A DNA stretch of 64,000 bases, from positions 39,728,780-39,792,779 of the forward strand of contig JAAONU010000001.1 in NCBI GenBank assembly GCA_012932295.1, in the 5' to 3' direction. Position numbers and translations under genes: made by a program. Every line of letters begins with the position of its first letter. The stretch's first letter is position 1. The notes under the pieces are model-generated. The model saw nothing but the letters and a program-made list of their open reading frames with translations. It had not been told where the DNA came from and made no database searches. Source of the DNA: Cyclina sinensis (Eukaryota; Mollusca; Bivalvia; Venerida; Veneridae). Below, in pieces: positions 41,901 to 47,900 of the stretch.

Positions 41901-44900
41901 AGGCTTCAGTATAATAATATAAGCCATTCAATCTACATTTTTTAAGCTAAAAACAGGGGATAATTCTACTGGGCTAAAAAGGGCCACTGACCTCGCAGAT
42001 AAATGGGAACTTTAACCTGTAGTTGTTCTGGACACTTGCATGAAACCTTGAGCCAATATTTGCTTGTCAAACAAGAGGGATATTTTTATAAAATTGCTGG
42101 ACTGAGTTATGGACCTTGATGGTATAAAAATTTCCACTGACCCTGAAGTGGTATGGGAATTTTCAACCAAATGCCTGCAGTAGTATTCAACTGGAAAACT
42201 TGCAAGCAAACCTTCCATAGATATTTTATAACTGCAAAAAGGGGGATAAATCAGTAAAAATGCCTGACACAGTTATGTGCCTTGATGGTATGACACTGCC
42301 CTTCAATGCTGAAGACATATGAAGTTTCAGCCAATTACCTTAAGCAGTACTGAGGATATGAAAGGCACCCAAAACTTTAACCAGCATTTCTATGCAAAAT
42401 GCTGACCAGAGTTATGGGCCTTGATGGCAAGACACTGCCTGGTTACCCTGAAGACATGTGCGAATTTTCAATCAAATACCTCGAGTTTTCTTGGAGATGA
42501 AAAATTTCACACAAAACTATATTAGCAAAGCATTACGCTGACATCAACACTAATGACGAGGAACACATGAGTAGAATAGCTCAGACTGCTGAGCAGTAGA
42601 GAATGGGTTACAAAAGCAGAGGAGACATGTAAGTTGTTATAACATAACAAAAAATAATTTCTCTCTCCATAATCATTTACTACAGGGCTCCCGAAAACCG
42701 AAAATTTGTCAGTTTTGACTGAATTTTATCTCTATGGACCGATTTCGATGTCCAAAAGTCCTTAAAAAATCGGTCCAGATAATTTCCAAAAAAAAAAAGA
42801 ATTGTCTAACTTTTCATAAAACAGTCAAAATCTCACACCAAAACCTCAATTGATCGCTAATCCAGTACTTCACACCTATCATAAAACCATAAAACTGTCA
42901 CTTTCGCCTGCGGCAATTATCGCCAATTAACTTGTAAACCTAGTAAAAGTGTGCTTGATTTGCAGCTGTCCAATCGATTAAAGTTGACCAGCTCAAACTG
43001 TGAAATATAATTTCATAGAAATCAAACTCCCCGCAGCGGTTACTTCCCCTGATCAGTACAGAAAACAGTTAAAGTAGAAAAGCGTGACGTAACCGGTGCA
43101 AGGAGTTTGCATCGAAATAGGCGATAACTGTCCTCTGCTTAATTTCATTAAGGGCTTAATAGTAATTGTAGTCGCTAGCTGCAGCACAAAGCACACTTTA
43201 AATATCAGTGACTAGTTTGACGTTGTAAAATTAGCTCTAATTCTACTTTCGCTTTGAAAAACACATATTTTCGCGACGTCAACACTATCATAACTCAAAC
43301 TGTTCTTTGCCCTTAAATCATTTCTATTTTTTTTGTTGGTTCTTGGTCTTGGGGTGGGGGGGTCGAGGTCTCGGACCGATTGAGATTTCAAAATTTTAAG
43401 AGCCCTGATTTACTAGCTTCATGTAAATATTTCTTTTCCAGGAAGGGATGCATTTAGGCTATAACCTCAACACAAGATGCAGCCATTCTATGTGCAGCTG
43501 AAAGAGTTTAGAAAAAGGTTTTGACAAAACATCGTTCATTTGTCCTTATCACACTAAGCTGTTTGTGGTCTTATTTTATGACTATAAGCTAGGTTTGATA
43601 ATTTATTACTAATACACATAAACAGCCAATATGTTGTTGGCATGAACGGCTTTCATCATTAAATGTTTTCATGCTGGCAGTAAAAAGCAAATTTTATGTA
43701 AAGAAACAATACCATATAGGTAACATATGGGCGATTTATAACATTCACTGCTAGTAAGACATTTGCATTATTAGAAACTGGTTTATTTCCGACAGAAGCT
43801 TGATCACTCTGGAAAAAAAGCTTTGCTACCACAACAAAACTTGATTGAATTGGTGAAAAATCTCGATAAAAGTCAGTGTGTGTTAATGATCACTTCAGAG
43901 TTTCTGCACTATTGTTGCATCATGTTTACAGGAATCATTGACGGCATGTTAAGCAATGTCATAGCGTTTAAATTTACCATAGCATGAAGCTGATAAAACG
44001 AGAAAATGGCTCTTTTTCATTCATCGTTAAACATTTTACAACATGCTGAAGGTAGAATGAAGGGTTTATGGGTATATTAACAATCATTCCTCCAATAAAA
44101 CAGATAATTATTATTGAATTGCCTTTTATCCACAATGCTTGAAGCACAAGGATTTTTTGAAGACAGAAATCAGTTCCTCAAAGTAAACTAAAAGCGTCCA
44201 TTTTACTTTGGTCAGAAATTGCTGAAAAAACATAACAAAGTCAAAGACATCTGTTTGACAAAAATGCTAAAAGAGGAAACATGCAACCAATCAAAATATA
44301 TCATAATGAAATTTTCAACTTGTTGAACCAGATGAAGAGTGCGTGTCAAAATGCATCTACAATTTCTGCCTTGTGTGAGGCTGCATTGTGCCACTTACAA
44401 GAAATTTTTCTTCGGGCTATTTCTGGCATTACCAGAGTGACTAATTATACATTAGTGCATCACTTAAAGCAGATTCCTTGAATTAAAATACTATCAGAAC
44501 AGCATGAAGTCATGCTTTGTTTAATATGATTTTCTGGTCCATATAAATGTATCTAAGAGAAATATACCAATATTGTATTGTATTTCAGTATTGTTATTCA
44601 AACAACTAATTCTCTCCAGAGAAAATATTTTACTAAAAGACCAATTTCACTGAGGATAACATTTTTTTAACACTTACATTATAATTCATACACAGAATTT
44701 GTAAAGTAAGAGACTAAATCAGGTTTATAATAACATCCAAGAGGGGGGATTTGCAGCAATGTAACCAATGTATTTCATCAATATCATTTATAATTCATCA
44801 CCACATTGATTGTGATTACACTGATTAACTTAATTCATTCCTCCACGTTCCCTGACAATCAGGCTTCAGGTAACTAAATACATGAATAAATCATGGTCAC

Positions 44901-47900
44901 AGAGGAGAGGAATATTCAGGTTATGTTTGATTCATTAAAATATCTTCCACAAACATGTTACTACAGTTTCTTTAGGTTATGCTTGATTCATTAGAATAAA
45001 TAAAATTCTACAAACATGAACCTAAAGCTTTGTTAGGTTATATTTGGTTCAAAAGAATATGTTCTACAAACTTTAAATCCTGTAGCTTCTTCAATTTATA
45101 TTTGACTTATAAGAACATGTTCTACAAAAACAACCCTGTAGTATCTGCAATTTATGTTTGACTCATAATAGTATATTCTACAAACATAACCCTTTAGCTT
45201 CTTCAATTTATGTTTGACTCAGGGGCGAATCCAGGATTTTATGTTAGAGGGGATGTAATGTTTCAGCCAACTTTGGGTATGTTTTCTACAGTGTAAGTAT
45301 ACGTACACTATGCAATATGCAAGCTGGGTAAGACAAAAAGATAGATCAGAGCTATATATCTCAAATATCTCCAAAGAATTAAAAACCATTATGCAAAAAA
45401 CATGAATAATTCTATAAAATGATACCTTACTCACCAAAATCAGACTATAAATATAGAAGTTTTATGCAAAGAATGAAAGCCCTTGTGCTATAGTCAATTT
45501 ATTTGCAGCCTTACTTAAAATCAGAATTTCTGCAAAATTTACAAAATGTTGACCAGAAAACCTTTTCATCTTTAAGCAGAACTGATATTTTAATTTTTTC
45601 TTAATAAGATAATGACTGCAACTCAAGATTCATACTGAATATTTAATTTTTTTTTTTAAATGCTGACAGTGTGTTTCACTAGTTCAAAACGGAGTTTCTT
45701 ATCTTTGGTATTTTAGGTCTTTGATTTTATTTCAACCTAACCTTGAAAGAAATTATTGTGCAGCAGTTTTTTCAATATTTTAGTTTTCCTCACAGACATC
45801 ACAAAAGTAGATTTTTAGAAATATTTACTTTGCTTAAACCTGAGAGTGGTAAATGAATAATCTTTTGCTTCTTTTGTTATTTTTGCATTTTTGACATATA
45901 AATCCTGTTTTTTTCAAACATGTTAAAATCTTACACTTTAAATCAGAATTTGTTAAGAATTTAAATCATAAGCAGATGGCTTGGTGAGAAAATTATGTCA
46001 CCTCAATTGTCAGTAATTACTTAGCAGAACCTACATGTCTCAAAAACTTAATTGTCACCTTTCAGTGTTTTCTTAAACGATCACCTAGAAATTAGTATTT
46101 CAAAGTTCAAATGAAAAGTGTGATTGACTGTTTTTATTTACTGATTACCTGGTGCCAAAATTCTTATGTTAAGTTAAACTTCTCAATATTTCAAATTCCC
46201 TTGGCTTTGTTTCTTTTTGTATATAAACAGTTTATTTTCTTGACTAAATAAAAATAATATATAGAAAATTCTACCTTCTTGATGTGACTTACTAAGTGAT
46301 ATCTTTGTGATTCCTAGAGACTCTTTGTGACTTTAAATTAATTCTAAGTCTTAAAATCTTTGTGAAACTTATGGACTTTAAAAATAACTTATAATTATCT
46401 TTGTGTTCAAAAACTTTGTGACATTTACTTTGTGGAAAACTATTTTAAATACAAGTTGTTATTAAATAAAGAAATTATTAGTGACTTCTACAGTGTGGAC
46501 TTCAATTCTACAACAACGACTTGGTGCCAAGCTAGTTCCCCAACAACATCAAGTAAAAGGGCTAATTCCCCACGTGCCCTGCACATATTAAAATCACTTA
46601 AAAGTTTACTTTCAACCTGACAATTGTTATTGGAACAACTGGAAACAAGCACTCCATTTGAATGAACGCCATGCCCACAGGGGGAGGGTGTGGGGTGTGT
46701 TGGGGCATTGACCTTTGACCCCCCTGACCTCTAAGTGGGTATGGCGGGTAGAGCTCATCAAGTTGCATACATGTACCTGTGAAGTTTGAAGGCTGTAGGT
46801 GGAAGGATGTTTTGGTCAAGGTTAAAGTTTTGTGACAAACAGACAGATAGACCAAAAACAATACGCTCCCTCCAGGGGCATAAAAGTATGTTCGTTTAAC
46901 ATCTGACAGCATAATAGACTGGATAAATACACTGGATAAATACAATGATTCATTTAAAGGGATAACTAAAATCCTCATGATAGCTCCTTTAGAATTCAAG
47001 GAAGTACTATACAAGAATTATATCTTTTAATTTCCGAAATAAGATGAGAAACTGTGTATATACAGATCAGTAAGAAAAAATAAAAAGTTCAAGTTAAATC
47101 ACCATTAAATTTTTATCTCTCAAAAAACCTCATCTGAGACACTTTAGACTTCTAAAATATAAAATAAACATTAACAACAATTCTTTTGCCTGTTAAATAT
47201 GGCATCACATCTGCAGAGGAGAAATAAAATGGATCAAATGTGAAATGATTTATAATTAGATAAACTTAATTCACTGGTTGAAAACTGTCAGGAAGAAAAC
47301 AATTTATTATTCAAATTTCATTAACTTTATTTCTAAAATGACTTTAAAAAAAGTTCCAGAAAAATGATTAGCTCCCCTACTAAAATAACTTCATCTTTCA
47401 AGAACAGCTACATAATATAATTATTAAAATTACCAATGGCTAAAATTGCCATTGGGTACCAACATTTCCAATTCTACTTGACACCTAGTTTTACAATATT
47501 AAGGAAATTTATTTGACCATTATAGAAACAATGATTACTTAGTTTTTTCAGCATCAATCTTGTGTAAATGAAGATTCTATAAATAGCAACTGAAATTCAC
47601 AAGACTTCTTCTAATTAGTTTAATGCTTGAAACTTGAAAACAAAATATGAAGAACAGTTAATCTGACATACTCACCCAGTTTTTAGAAAAGACTGGTGCT
47701 AAAAAAAAAGCAATATGAAACTAGAACTGTGTCCATAGGACACGGATGCCCCCACTATGCATAAGTGCTCATAAACAAGAGCATGTATATCCTGTATGTA
47801 AGATTTTTTCTGTACATATACCTAAAATGATCTACAGGTAACCTTATGTACATGTTAAATTAAATTACAAATGTAAAATTTATATGTTCAATTATTTATA

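Noticed and set aside
45221..45260. Second hAT element beginning CAGGGGCGAATCCAGG
   Set aside because: Only one terminus is visible; no inverse end or target duplication was found to the right or left.
46598..47014. Longest minus-strand ORF in the big intron (138 codons) as a gene
   Set aside because: It translates an interspersed repeat that recurs at 62860-63000; no splice logic, no recognisable domain, and a proline-rich stretch that comes only from the repeat.
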